Shown: in pieces, positions 1 through 8,076 of the stretch | Layout: each line of letters begins with the position of its first letter | Numbering within the stretch: position 1 is the stretch's first letter | Origin: Phenylobacterium sp. CCH9-H3 | GTDB lineage: Bacteria > Pseudomonadota > Alphaproteobacteria > Caulobacterales > Caulobacteraceae | Direction: 5' to 3' | Assembly: GCF_001557235.1 (NCBI RefSeq) | Contig: NZ_LSJI01000187.1 | Coordinates: 1-26,696 of the forward strand | DNA length: 26,696 nt | Notes under the pieces: generated by a model | The model's input: only the letters and a program-made list of their open reading frames with translations | The model's database searches: none | What the model was told of the DNA's origin: nothing | Made by a program: the position numbers and the translations under genes

Positions 1-1037
1 AGTTTCGAGGCCAGCACCTGCTGCGCCGGCAGGACGCCCTTCGACTGCCCGCCCACGAACACCTGGAAGTCCTGGGGCGAGGAGACGTCCAGCGTGAGGC
101 CCGGCAGCTGGGGAATGCGGTAAGCCTCCCCCTTGGCGAGTTGCCGGGCGAAATAGACCGAGCCGTCCGCCCCGCGCACGATCAGCGCCCCGGCCTTGAT
201 GGCCTGGACGGTCACCACCGACGTGAGCCGTGGATTGCCCGAATCATAGACGCGCCCCTTGGGCGTGAACACGGTGGGCAGCGACGCCAGGTCCACCGGC
301 GGCGGCTCGCCAAGCCGCGTCGGCGGCGGGGCGACCGCGGGGGGCGCGTTCGGGTCGGCCTTCAGTCCCATGGCGGCGGCCAGCCCTGGCGTCTCGTAGG
401 GCGGCGGCGTGGTGGATTCCACCGGGGCGGGCAGGGGATAGCCCAGCTCGACCGTCCCGGACTTCATCTGGGTGAGGGCCTTGGCCGTCTGCGCCGGCGG
501 CGCCAGCGGCGGGGGCGGGGCGGCGGCCATCATCGCCCGCTGCGCCACGTTCCACAGGACGATGGCGGCGATGATGATCAGGGCGCCGATCAGGAAGGCC
601 GCCACGCGGGGGTCCTTCTCGTCGATCATGCCCACCGGCGCGCGCAGCGCCTCCTCCAGCACCGGCTCGTCGCTCTTGAACCGCTCGGTGGCCAGGTCGG
701 GGTCGACGCCCAGGGCCGTGGCGTAGGCGCGGATGTAGCCGATGGTGAAGGGGCGGGACGGCAGGGCGTCCAGCTCCATCGCCTCGATCGCCTCGAGGTA
801 CGAGCGCCGCACCCGAGTGCGCTCGGCCACTTCGGGCAGGGTCAGGCCTTTTTCCTGGCGGATCGCCCGCAACGCCTCGCCCAGCGTCTCATGGGCATGC
901 AGCGGATCGACGGGCCCCGGCGGCTCCTGGCTGGCCTGTTCGGCGGGCGGCGGCGCATCCGGGGCGCCGAAGTTCAGCGCCGCGCGAAGTCGTCCGCGCG
1001 CCGTCTCGGCCTTCCTGGATGTGCGTCTGCGTAACAC
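1..1037 (-). CDS. RodZ-like helix-turn-helix membrane protein, C-terminus cut by window edge
   Basis: The minus strand encodes at least 345 residues and runs off the left edge. Residues about 50-115 form a Cro/RodZ-type helix-turn-helix (LGEALRAIRQEKGLTLPEVA, then the RPFTIGYIRAYA stretch typical of RodZ). One membrane helix follows at about 147-165, then a long Pro/Ala linker, then from about 265 a beta-rich DUF4115-type domain. This is the RodZ order: cytoplasmic HTH, single helix, periplasmic domain. Characterised RodZ proteins tie MreB to the envelope; that role is inferred here. I chose the GTG at 1037 because AGGAG lies 5 bases upstream (1043-1047). An in-frame GTG at 1061 lacks this. 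The gene follows ptsP by 48 bases on the same strand, so the two probably share a transcript. The basic N-terminal extension before the HTH is long. Other RodZ-like paralogues could exist in the genome. Confidence 0.85.
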   Translation of the reverse strand, partial: MLRRRTSRKAETARGRLRAALNFGAPDAPPPAEQASQEPPGPVDPLHAHETLGEALRAIRQEKGLTLPEVAERTRVRRSYLEAIEAMELDALPSRPFTIGYIRAYATALGVDPDLATERFKSDEPVLEEALRAPVGMIDEKDPRVAAFLIGALIIIAAIVLWNVAQRAMMAAAPPPPLAPPAQTAKALTQMKSGTVELGYPLPAPVESTTPPPYETPGLAAAMGLKADPNAPPAVAPPPTRLGEPPPVDLASLPTVFTPKGRVYDSGNPRLTSVVTVQAIKAGALIVRGADGSVYFARQLAKGEAYRIPQLPGLTLDVSSPQDFQVFVGGQSKGVLPAQQVLASK

Positions 1038-1085
1038 GCGGGCTCCTGCCGTCGCCGTCACAGTGTCTAGGGATTCGGGCGAGGA

Positions 1086-3347
1086 TCAGACGGCGAGGTA
1101 GAGTTTGCGCGCGAGGGTTTCAATCTCGTTCCGAACCGAGCCGGCCGACGATTTCAGCAGGGCCGAAACGCCGCGACGGGCGGCCTCCCGATCGCAGCTC
1201 AGCACCATCTGCTTCACAGGGCCGATGCCGGCGGGGGGCATGGACAGTCGCTCGAAGCCGATGGCGGTGAGCGCGAAGGCCTCCAGCGGGCGGCCGGCCA
1301 TCTCGCCGCAGACGCTGACCGGCGTGCCGGTCTCGGCGCAGGCGCGCTGGATCGCCTCCATGGCGCGCAAAGCCGGCGGTGACAGGAAGTCGTAGCGGTC
1401 GGCCACCCGCGGGTTCCCCCGGTCGGCGGCGAACAGGTATTGCATCAGGTCGTTGGTCCCGACGCTGACGAAGTCGGTCATCGGCAGCAGGGCGTCCAGG
1501 TGCCAGATCAGCGACGGCGCCTCGATCATCGCCCCCACGTCCAGGCGCGAAGGCGCCGGGCGGCCGCGGCGCTGGGCCCAGGCCACCTCGGTCTCCACCA
1601 GCGCACGGCCGGCGCGGAACTCGTCCACGCTGGCCACCAGCGGGAACATGATCCGCAGCGGCCGGCCCTTCGAAGCGGCGATCAGGGCGCGGAGCTGCAG
1701 GCGGAGCAGGCCCGGGCGGTCCAGGCCCATCCGGATCGCACGCCATCCCAAGGCCGGGTTCTCCTCGCGTTCGGCCTCCATGTACGGCAGCACCTTGTCG
1801 CCGCCGAGATCCAGGGTGCGGAAGGTCACCGGCAGGTCGCCGGCCGCGTCCATCACGCGGGAATAGAGCGCCGTCTGGGCGTTGAACCGGGGCATCTCCT
1901 CCGAGACCATGAACTGGAACTCGGTCCGGAACAGGCCGATGCCCTCGGCGCCGGTGTCGGCGAGGCTCTCGAGGTCGACGTCGAGGCCGGCGTTCATCAG
2001 CAGCGTCACCTTCACGCCGTCGCGGGTGAAGGCCGGGGTGTCGCGCAGCTTGGCGAACTCGGCCTGCCGCTGCCGGCGCACGTCCATCCGCGCCTTGATG
2101 GCGGTAGCCACGTCGGGGCGGGGACGCAGGTAGGCCTCGCCCGTCTCGGCGTCGACGATGACCGGGTCGCCCTCGGAAACCTTGTCGCGCAGGCCGTTCA
2201 GGCGGCCGACGCAGGGGATGTCCAGCGCGCGGGCGACGATGGCGGCGTGAGAGGCGGAGGAGCCTTCTTCCAGCAGCAGGCCGCGCAGCTTGGTGCGGTC
2301 GTATTCCAGCAGGTCGGCGGGACCCAGGTTCCGGGCGACCAGGATCGCGTTCTCGGGCAGATCGCGCGCCACGCTGCCATCTCCCGACAGGTGCCGCAGC
2401 AGCCGGTCGTTCAGGTCCTCGAGGTCGTGCAGCCGCTCGCGCAGATAGGGGTCGCGCGCCTGGCCCAGGCGGGCGCGGTGCTCGGAACGCACCCGCTCCA
2501 CCGCAGCCTCGGCGGTCAGCCCGTTCTTCACCGCATCCTCGAGACTGCGGTTCCAGCCCCGGTCGTGGGCGAACATGCGGTAGGTGTCGAGCACGTCGTA
2601 CGAGGCGTCGACCAGGCCGTGCTGGCCCTCCAGCATCTTGTCGATCTGGGCCTTCAGCGCCTCCAGCGCCGCCTGCAGCCGCGCCTCTTCGGCCACCACG
2701 TCGTCGGACAGCAGCTGCGAGGAGGCCACCGGCGGCTCGTGCAGGACGGCCACGCCATAGGCCAGGCCGTCGGCGAACTTCGAGCCCTTGATCCGCTCCG
2801 GCCGCCGGGGCGCCAGCTCGACGCCTTCCAGCTCGCCCACGCTGATCAGTTCGCCCGAGGCGACCATTTCGGCCACCACCATGGCGACGATCTGGATGTC
2901 CTCGACCTCGTCCTCGGAATAGACCCGCTCGGTGCGGTTCTGGACGACCAGCACGCCGATCACCCGCCCGCCGCGCAGCAGCGGCACGCCCAGGAAGGCG
3001 TGATAGGGATCTTCGCCGGTTTCCGGGCGATACGAGAAGGCGGGGTGCTCGGGCGCGTCGGCCAGGTTCAGCGGCCGGCCCATCCGCATGATCTCGCCCA
3101 CCAGGCCCTCGCCCGGCTTCATCCGGGTCACGTGGACGGCGTTGGGGTCGAGGCCCTCGGTGGCGAACAGCTCCATCTCGCCGCTGGCGCGCCGCAGGTA
3201 GATCGAGCACACCTCGGCGACCATGGAGAGCGCGATGATCCGCACGACCATGTCCAGGCGCTGCTGCGCGGGGCCGCCCCCGGCGAGCGCCTCGCGGATC
3301 TGCCGAAGCAGGCTCCGCTGTCCACGTATGGCGACGGATGCGGCCAT
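1086..3347 (-). CDS. ptsP: PtsP, PEP-protein phosphotransferase of the nitrogen PTS (EI-Ntr)
   Basis: A 753-residue protein with the full PtsP order: N-terminal GAF sensor domain (about 20-165), helical HPr-binding and phosphohistidine region (about 195-405), and C-terminal PEP-binding barrel (about 430-745). Visible signatures are the phospho-acceptor H367 in GSSASHAA, GLFRTEF near 471, the EI signature FVSVGTNDLMQY at 626-637, and active-site C680 in VCGEMAGR. It transfers phosphate from PEP to NPr and on to EIIA-Ntr. In Caulobacter this cascade, inhibited by glutamine through the GAF domain, affects SpoT and (p)ppGpp and so the G1-S transition. The ATG at 3347 has a purine-rich GGGAGG about 14 bases upstream, farther than usual, but no better start is seen. 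It is divergent from the P450 gene and probably co-transcribed with the downstream RodZ-like gene. Confidence 0.96.
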   Translation of the reverse strand: MAASVAIRGQRSLLRQIREALAGGGPAQQRLDMVVRIIALSMVAEVCSIYLRRASGEMELFATEGLDPNAVHVTRMKPGEGLVGEIMRMGRPLNLADAPEHPAFSYRPETGEDPYHAFLGVPLLRGGRVIGVLVVQNRTERVYSEDEVEDIQIVAMVVAEMVASGELISVGELEGVELAPRRPERIKGSKFADGLAYGVAVLHEPPVASSQLLSDDVVAEEARLQAALEALKAQIDKMLEGQHGLVDASYDVLDTYRMFAHDRGWNRSLEDAVKNGLTAEAAVERVRSEHRARLGQARDPYLRERLHDLEDLNDRLLRHLSGDGSVARDLPENAILVARNLGPADLLEYDRTKLRGLLLEEGSSASHAAIVARALDIPCVGRLNGLRDKVSEGDPVIVDAETGEAYLRPRPDVATAIKARMDVRRQRQAEFAKLRDTPAFTRDGVKVTLLMNAGLDVDLESLADTGAEGIGLFRTEFQFMVSEEMPRFNAQTALYSRVMDAAGDLPVTFRTLDLGGDKVLPYMEAEREENPALGWRAIRMGLDRPGLLRLQLRALIAASKGRPLRIMFPLVASVDEFRAGRALVETEVAWAQRRGRPAPSRLDVGAMIEAPSLIWHLDALLPMTDFVSVGTNDLMQYLFAADRGNPRVADRYDFLSPPALRAMEAIQRACAETGTPVSVCGEMAGRPLEAFALTAIGFERLSMPPAGIGPVKQMVLSCDREAARRGVSALLKSSAGSVRNEIETLARKLYLAV

Positions 3348-3498
3348 TCTACGCGAACGATCCTCCCTTATCCTTTGCCGGGTCCCTAACAGTTTTATCT
3401 TTCAGAACCGAGACCCAAAGGCCGGTTTTGCTGCGGCCGACGAAACTGCACAGCCATGGGGCATGGCGGCGGCCACTGACCGTCGCTAGCTTAGATGG

Positions 3499-4875
3499 GT
3501 GGCCCTCGACGATCTCCCCAGACCTCGACTGATCCCACCGGCGGTGGAGCCGCCGGACGCGCCGCTGCCCTATTTCCACGCGCTCTGGAAGCTCCTGGAC
3601 AACCCGATCGAGGCCTGGCCCCGGGCGGTCTACGAGGAGCCGTTCTACCAGCGGGGCGACGAGCGGCAGACCTTCCTCTACGCCTGCGACCCGGCCATGC
3701 TGAAGGACATCCTGCTCGACAAGGTCGAGGCCTTTCCCAAGGACTGGATGTTCGACCGGGTGACCAAGCCGGCCCTGGGCGAGGGCCTGCTGACCGCCCA
3801 GGGCGAGCACTGGCGCTGGCAGCGGCGGGCGGCCGCGCCGGGGTTCCGGCCCGACAACGTCGCCGCCATGACCCCGGCCATGGTCGCGGCCGCTGAGGCG
3901 GCGCTCGCCCGCTGGCGCGAGCGGGGCGAGGGGGCCCGGCTGGACATCGCCACCGAGATGACCGCCATCACCTTCCAGGTGATCCTCGACACCATGCTGT
4001 CGGGCGGCGAGGGGATCGACGTCGAGGCCGCCGCCCGCAAGATCACCGACTATCTGGAGACCCTGGGCAAGATCACGCCCGCCGACCTCCTGCAGTGGCC
4101 GACCTGGACGCGGGTGGCCCTGGCGCCGCGGGGCCAGCGAGCCATGGTGTTCCTCAAGGCCATGGTCGACCGGATGGTCGAGCGCCGCCGCCGCGAGCCG
4201 CCGCGCGGCGACCTCGTCGACCTCCTGATGCAGGCGCAGGACCCCGAGAGCGGCCGGCGGATGGACGACGTCCTCTTGCGCGACAATCTCCTGACCTTCA
4301 TCGCCGCCGGCCATGAGACCACCGCGCTGGCGCTGACCTGGTCCCTCTACCTGCTGGGCCGCGATCCCGAGACGGCGGCGCGGGTCCGGGCCGAGGTGGC
4401 GCAGGTCGCGGGCGAGGCGAGCCTGACCGACGCCGACGTCGCGCGCCTGACCTTCACCCGCCAGGTCGTGCAGGAGGCGGTGCGCCTCTACCCCTCCCTG
4501 CCGCTGATGAGCCGCATGTGCGCCGAGGACACCGAGGCCGGCGGCCATCCGGTGGCCAAGGGGACCTTCATCTTCATTCCCATCTACGCGATCCACCGGC
4601 ACCGGCGGCTGTGGCGCGACCCGGACGCCTTCGACCCGGACCGGTTCGCCCCGTCTGAGAGCGCCGGCCGGCCCCGGTTCGCCTACCTGCCCTTCGGCGG
4701 GGGGCCGCGGGTGTGCATCGGCCAAGCCTTCGCGCTCACCGAAGCCGTCGCGATCCTCGCCACGCTCGTCCGCGGCGCCACCCTGGAGCCCGACCCGGGC
4801 CACCGCATCCGCCCGGTCATGCGCGTCTCCATGCGGCCCCAGGGCGGGATGCCCATGACCCTTCGGTTGCGCTGA
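3499..4875 (+). CDS. Cytochrome P450
   Basis: A 458-residue soluble P450 with all core motifs: I-helix AGHETT (270-275), ExxR in EAVR (326-329), and the haem-binding loop FGGGPRVCIG with cysteine ligand C406. No signal peptide or membrane anchor is evident, so it should be cytoplasmic. It would insert one oxygen atom into an organic substrate using electrons from a ferredoxin and reductase. No redox partner is encoded nearby, so partners must come from elsewhere. The substrate cannot be read from sequence; bacterial relatives act on fatty acids, terpenes or xenobiotics. The start is a GTG with no clear Shine-Dalgarno sequence, so the start or leader is less certain than the body. The gene is divergent from ptsP across 151 bases and ends 4 bases before the convergent M24 peptidase gene. 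Confidence 0.95.
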   Translation: MALDDLPRPRLIPPAVEPPDAPLPYFHALWKLLDNPIEAWPRAVYEEPFYQRGDERQTFLYACDPAMLKDILLDKVEAFPKDWMFDRVTKPALGEGLLTAQGEHWRWQRRAAAPGFRPDNVAAMTPAMVAAAEAALARWRERGEGARLDIATEMTAITFQVILDTMLSGGEGIDVEAAARKITDYLETLGKITPADLLQWPTWTRVALAPRGQRAMVFLKAMVDRMVERRRREPPRGDLVDLLMQAQDPESGRRMDDVLLRDNLLTFIAAGHETTALALTWSLYLLGRDPETAARVRAEVAQVAGEASLTDADVARLTFTRQVVQEAVRLYPSLPLMSRMCAEDTEAGGHPVAKGTFIFIPIYAIHRHRRLWRDPDAFDPDRFAPSESAGRPRFAYLPFGGGPRVCIGQAFALTEAVAILATLVRGATLEPDPGHRIRPVMRVSMRPQGGMPMTLRLR

Positions 4876-4879
4876 GCGC

Positions 4880-5554
4880 TCAGCCGGCCCGGATCAGCAG
4901 GTCCTCGTAGAAGGCGCCGATCGGCCGCGTCGGATGGGCGATCTGGATCTCCAGGATCCACAGGCCGGAGACCGGCACGCCGTCGAAGTCGCCCAGCGCG
5001 CCCGCCTTGTAGATCGCGTGCGGGAAGTCCGAGACGCGGTGGCCTTTCACCTCCCAGTTCAGCCGCCAGCCCTTCTCGGCCGCGCGTTCGCCGGCGAACC
5101 GATAGAGCGCCTCGCCCGTGACGCCATGCTCCCGCCACTGGGTCGCCACCTCGTCCCACAGGTCGCGCGCCGCCTGGGCGCAGGCGTGCATCTCCGGATC
5201 GTCGCCGACGACGAAGGTGTCGCCCGCGTCGCCCTCGTGACCGTCCCAGACGGCGCCCAAGTCCACGAAGAAGATGTCGTTCGCCTGCAGCACATAGTCC
5301 GGCTGGAAGTCGGCATGGAAGGTCTCGGTGGTGCCCGGGCCGAAGCGCACGACGTTTCGGTGCCACAGCCGGTCCATGCCCATGGCCTCCAGCACCTCCT
5401 GGGCGATCTCGTCGCCCCGGCCCTCGGTGACGCCGGGGCGGATCTCCGCGGCGATTCGGCGGACCGCCTCGAAGGTCAGGTCGCGGGCCTTGATCATGGC
5501 GGGGAGCGAGAACGCCTCGCCGACGGCTTCGCGGCGGGGATGGGCGACGGACAT
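4880..5554 (-). CDS. M24-family metallopeptidase (Xaa-Pro aminopeptidase/MetAP fold)
   Basis: A 224-residue single-domain pita-bread metallopeptidase. The five expected metal ligands can be placed by comparison with methionine aminopeptidase: D98 and D109 (VDLGAVWDGHEGD), H172 (in GHRVSDFPH), E202 (WILEIQIAHP) and E217 (FYEDLL). It therefore looks catalytically complete. At this length it lacks the N-terminal domain of classical aminopeptidase P, and H172 sits in GHRVSDFPH rather than the GHGIG of true methionine aminopeptidases. I leave the substrate open: a dipeptidase, Xaa-Pro peptidase or a non-peptide amidase of this fold are all possible. The ATG at 5554 is supported by GGAG 8 bases upstream. 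An AT-rich palindrome begins 16 bases upstream and probably overlaps its promoter. Confidence 0.88.
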   Translation of the reverse strand: MSVAHPRREAVGEAFSLPAMIKARDLTFEAVRRIAAEIRPGVTEGRGDEIAQEVLEAMGMDRLWHRNVVRFGPGTTETFHADFQPDYVLQANDIFFVDLGAVWDGHEGDAGDTFVVGDDPEMHACAQAARDLWDEVATQWREHGVTGEALYRFAGERAAEKGWRLNWEVKGHRVSDFPHAIYKAGALGDFDGVPVSGLWILEIQIAHPTRPIGAFYEDLLIRAG

Positions 5555-5569
5555 GGACGACTCCGAGAG

Positions 5570-5593
5570 TGATATAAAGAAATCCTTATATCA
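5570..5593. promoter_or_regulatory. AT-rich 24-bp palindrome, candidate operator
   Basis: Left arm TGATATAAAG (5570-5579) and right arm CCTTATATCA (5584-5593) flank AAAT. Ten of twelve base pairs across the centre are symmetric, with eight consecutive at the ends. Such an A+T block stands out sharply in this GC-rich DNA. It lies 16 bases upstream of the M24 start and 96 bases before the hydrolase start, and could carry the M24 -10 region on the minus strand. The shape is that of a dimeric repressor operator. From memory it resembles ArsR/SahR-type sites, but I cannot assign a regulator. Confidence 0.55.
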
Positions 5594-5689
5594 TTCTGGA
5601 GCGCGGCGCGAGCCCCCTCCGACACCGCTTGAGCTTGCGCGCGGCCGGGCGCATCGTCCCGCCAACGATAAGGGCGGGGAGGGGTGGCC

Positions 5690-7414
5690 ATGCGGAAGTG
5701 GCTCGCGTTTGCGCTGGCCTGGGCGCTGATCCTGGGCGGGTCGTTCCTGGCCCACCGGGTGCAGACGTCCGGCGGCGCGGTGAAGGTCTCCGAGGTCCGG
5801 ATCGCCGCCGAACAGGGCGTGACCGTCTCCGGCCTCCTGTACGTCCCCGCCACGGCGACGGCGGCGAGGCCCGTGCCGGCGGTCCTGGCCAGTCACGGCT
5901 ACATCAACACCCGCGAGATGCAGAGCCCGTTCGCCATCGAGCTCAGCCGCCGCGGCTTCGTGGTCCTGGCCATGGACATGACGGGCCACGGCTATTCCGG
6001 CGGGATCGTCGGCACGGCGGATTTCGGCGGCCCGGCGGCGTTGCGCTACCTGAGAAGCCTGCCGTTCGTGGACAAGGCCAATGTCGGGCTGGAGGGCCAC
6101 TCCATGGGCGGCGGGCCGATCCTGGCGGCTGCCGCCGAGCACCCCGACGCCTACCGGTCCATCGTGCTGGAGGGCTCGACCCCCGGCCTCCTGGGCGCCA
6201 AGGCGCCGACCGACCCGAAGAACCTCGCCGTCGTCTTCGGCCAGTACGATGAGTTCGCCGGCCTCATGTGGGGCGTGCCCAAGGGCTCGCAGATCGGCGA
6301 GTCCAGGAAGCTGCAGGCCCTCTTCGGCGTCACCGCGCCGGTGATGGAGGGCCGCATCTACGGCGACGTCGCCGGGGGCACGGCGCGCGTCCTCTACAAT
6401 CCCCCGATCACCCACCCCTGGGAGCACTTCTCCGGCTCCGGCGTCGGACGCGCCGTCGACTGGTTCGAGGCGACGTTGAGGCCGGGGCAGACGCCCTCGC
6501 TCCCCGGGCAGGTCTGGATCTGGAAGGTGGTCGGCACGCTGGTCGCCTTCATCGGCATGGTCGGCCTGATCCTGGCCACCTTCGACCTGCTGCTGGGCAG
6601 CCGGTTCTTCGCCGACCTGAACCATCCCGCGGAGCCCGTCGCCGAACGCCGGGACCGGCGCTGGTGGACCTCGCTGGTCCTCACCGCGGCCCTGCCGGCG
6701 CTGACCTACTTCCCCCTGATGAAGGTGGGGCAGCTCTTCTTCCCGATGGCGGTCTTCCCGCAGTGGGTCCAGAACCAGCTCCTGGTCTGGGCGCTGGGCA
6801 CGGCGGTGCTCACCCTGATGATCGGCCTCGTGATCCGGCGCAAGGCGACCTTCACCAACCGCTGGGGCGTGGCGATCGCAATCACCGTGGTGACCATGGC
6901 CGTGGCCTACGGCTCCCTCGTCCTGGTGGATCGTCTGTTCAAGGTGGACTACCGGTTCTGGGTGCTGGGGCTGAAGCCGCTGGACACCGTGCGGGCCATG
7001 CAGCTGCCCGGCTACCTCATCCTCTGGAGCCTGTTCTTCCTCGTCGCCATGCGCGCCTTCGCCGCCGCCATCCCGGTGAAGGGCGAGGGGCTCATGGCGG
7101 CCCTCGGCTGGGGCAAGACGGCCATGGCGCTGGGTTTCCTGGCGCTGGTCGTCTGGGAGTACGCCACCCTCTTCGCCACCGGCCTGCTGGCCACCCCGAC
7201 CGAGCCGCTGAACGTCATCGTCGCCATCCAGTTCGTGCCTTTGCTGGCGATCGTCGGCGTGATCGGCGCCTGGACCTACCGGCGGACGAATTCCTACGTC
7301 CCGGGCGCATTGATCTGCGCCGTCCTGATCAGCTGGTACATCACCTCGGGAACGGCGAACCACTGGCAGCCGGGATTCGAGCCGCAGCTTCCGGGGGCGC
7401 CGGCGAAGCGGTGA
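5690..7414 (+). CDS. Alpha/beta hydrolase fused to a polytopic membrane domain
   Basis: A 574-residue two-part protein. Residues 1-22 form a signal anchor, followed by an alpha/beta hydrolase domain (about 35-262) with nucleophile S138 in GHSMGGG, a likely acid at D187 and a likely histidine at H242 or H246. The second half (about 270-555) holds roughly eight hydrophobic segments, for example at 275-300, 327-347, 362-382, 393-415, 436-457, 468-490, 508-528 and 533-551. The hydrolase domain should face the periplasm, tethered to the inner membrane. The substrate is unknown; lipid, ester or peptide are all possible. The ATG at 5690 is preferred over the GTG at 5684 because GGAGG (5678-5682) lies 7 bases before it. 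Its last 74 bases overlap the 3' end of the convergent regulator gene. Confidence 0.88.
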   Translation: MRKWLAFALAWALILGGSFLAHRVQTSGGAVKVSEVRIAAEQGVTVSGLLYVPATATAARPVPAVLASHGYINTREMQSPFAIELSRRGFVVLAMDMTGHGYSGGIVGTADFGGPAALRYLRSLPFVDKANVGLEGHSMGGGPILAAAAEHPDAYRSIVLEGSTPGLLGAKAPTDPKNLAVVFGQYDEFAGLMWGVPKGSQIGESRKLQALFGVTAPVMEGRIYGDVAGGTARVLYNPPITHPWEHFSGSGVGRAVDWFEATLRPGQTPSLPGQVWIWKVVGTLVAFIGMVGLILATFDLLLGSRFFADLNHPAEPVAERRDRRWWTSLVLTAALPALTYFPLMKVGQLFFPMAVFPQWVQNQLLVWALGTAVLTLMIGLVIRRKATFTNRWGVAIAITVVTMAVAYGSLVLVDRLFKVDYRFWVLGLKPLDTVRAMQLPGYLILWSLFFLVAMRAFAAAIPVKGEGLMAALGWGKTAMALGFLALVVWEYATLFATGLLATPTEPLNVIVAIQFVPLLAIVGVIGAWTYRRTNSYVPGALICAVLISWYITSGTANHWQPGFEPQLPGAPAKR

Positions 7415-8024
7415 TCCGGTAGGCGCAGCGCCGCGCGCCCGCCAGGATGTGGTCGGTCCGTTCGATCTCGACGCCGGGCCCCAGCACCTGGCGGAACACC
7501 ATCAGCTCCGCGCGGCAGAATCCCTGGCAGGCGGCCGCCGCCGCGCAGATCGGGCAGTGGTTCTCCACGAGGAGGAAGCCGCCGCCAGGGTCGGGCGACC
7601 AGTCGGCCATATAGCCTTCCGCCGTCCGAATCTCGGCCAGGCGGGCGACGCGGGCCTCCAGGCCCTCCGCGTCGGCCATCGCCTGGTCATAGCTCTCCGC
7701 CGTCGTGGCCTCGCGCCGGGCGATCATCCGCTCGACCCCCGCCTCGCCGAACTCGGCGCGGACGGCGGCCAGCATCTCCAGCGTGAGTTGGGCGTGGGTG
7801 TCGGGGAACCGCGCCTGGGCTGCGGGCGTCAGGGACCAGATGCGCCGGGGTCGGCCGACGCCGCGGCGTTCGTCGCGGTGGCCGACCAGCCCGTCGCCGA
7901 CCAGGCGCTCCAGGTGCTGCAGGACCGCCTGGCGGCTGATATTCAGCGCGCCCGCCAGGCCCAGGGTCTCGGCGGGACCCCGGCTCTTCAGATGGAAAAG
8001 GATGCGGTCGGCGGGCGTGTGCAT
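7341..8024 (-). CDS. Winged-helix transcriptional regulator with cysteine cluster (COG2345/SufR-like)
   Basis: A 227-residue regulator. Residues 3-70 form an ArsR/DeoR-type winged helix (ALNISRQAVLQHLERL, then a GRPRRIWSLT wing). The C-terminal half carries C157, C160, C166 and C170 (in HCPICAAAAACQGFC) plus C200 in GARRCAYRI. This spacing is typical of the SufR-like, COG2345 group, in which cysteines can bind an Fe-S cluster and make DNA binding redox- or iron-sensitive; cluster binding here is inferred. I start at the ATG at 8024, giving MHTPADRILFHL, rather than the TTG at 8045, because the family begins close to the HTH and the upstream bases contain the inverted repeat. It is divergent from the MFS exporter across 51 bases and is the obvious candidate for its control. 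Its 3' end overlaps the hydrolase gene. Confidence 0.88.
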   Translation of the reverse strand: MHTPADRILFHLKSRGPAETLGLAGALNISRQAVLQHLERLVGDGLVGHRDERRGVGRPRRIWSLTPAAQARFPDTHAQLTLEMLAAVRAEFGEAGVERMIARREATTAESYDQAMADAEGLEARVARLAEIRTAEGYMADWSPDPGGGFLLVENHCPICAAAAACQGFCRAELMVFRQVLGPGVEIERTDHILAGARRCAYRITASPAPPEAAARIPAASGSPFPR

Positions 8025-8076
8025 TTGACAATCTGATGATTGCAAAATCCGCGAGCGCCGTCTACCTGATTTGACA
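8023..8076. promoter_or_regulatory. Divergent regulator/exporter control region with inverted and direct repeats
   Basis: This short gap separates the regulator ATG (8024, minus) from the exporter ATG (8076, plus). It contains CAATC-TGAT-GATTG (8029-8042), a 5-4-5 inverted repeat. The octamer ATTTGACA occurs twice in direct orientation (8023-8030 and 8069-8076), each copy touching one of the two start codons. A weak plus-strand promoter can be drawn as TTGCAA (8040-8045) and CTACCT (8062-8067) with a 16-base spacer. The inverted repeat would overlap its -35. The simplest reading is autoregulation plus repression of the exporter by the flanking regulator. Confidence 0.45.

Noticed and set aside
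1440..3389. Long plus-strand open frame opposite ptsP
   Set aside because: The translation is rich in His, Gln, Gly and Arg with no domain, and it lies wholly opposite a complete ptsP. It is a codon-bias shadow in GC-rich DNA.
3348..3498. CtrA-type TTAA-N7-TTAA sites in this and other promoter gaps
   Set aside because: I read the main intergenic regions for paired TTAA half-sites and saw none.
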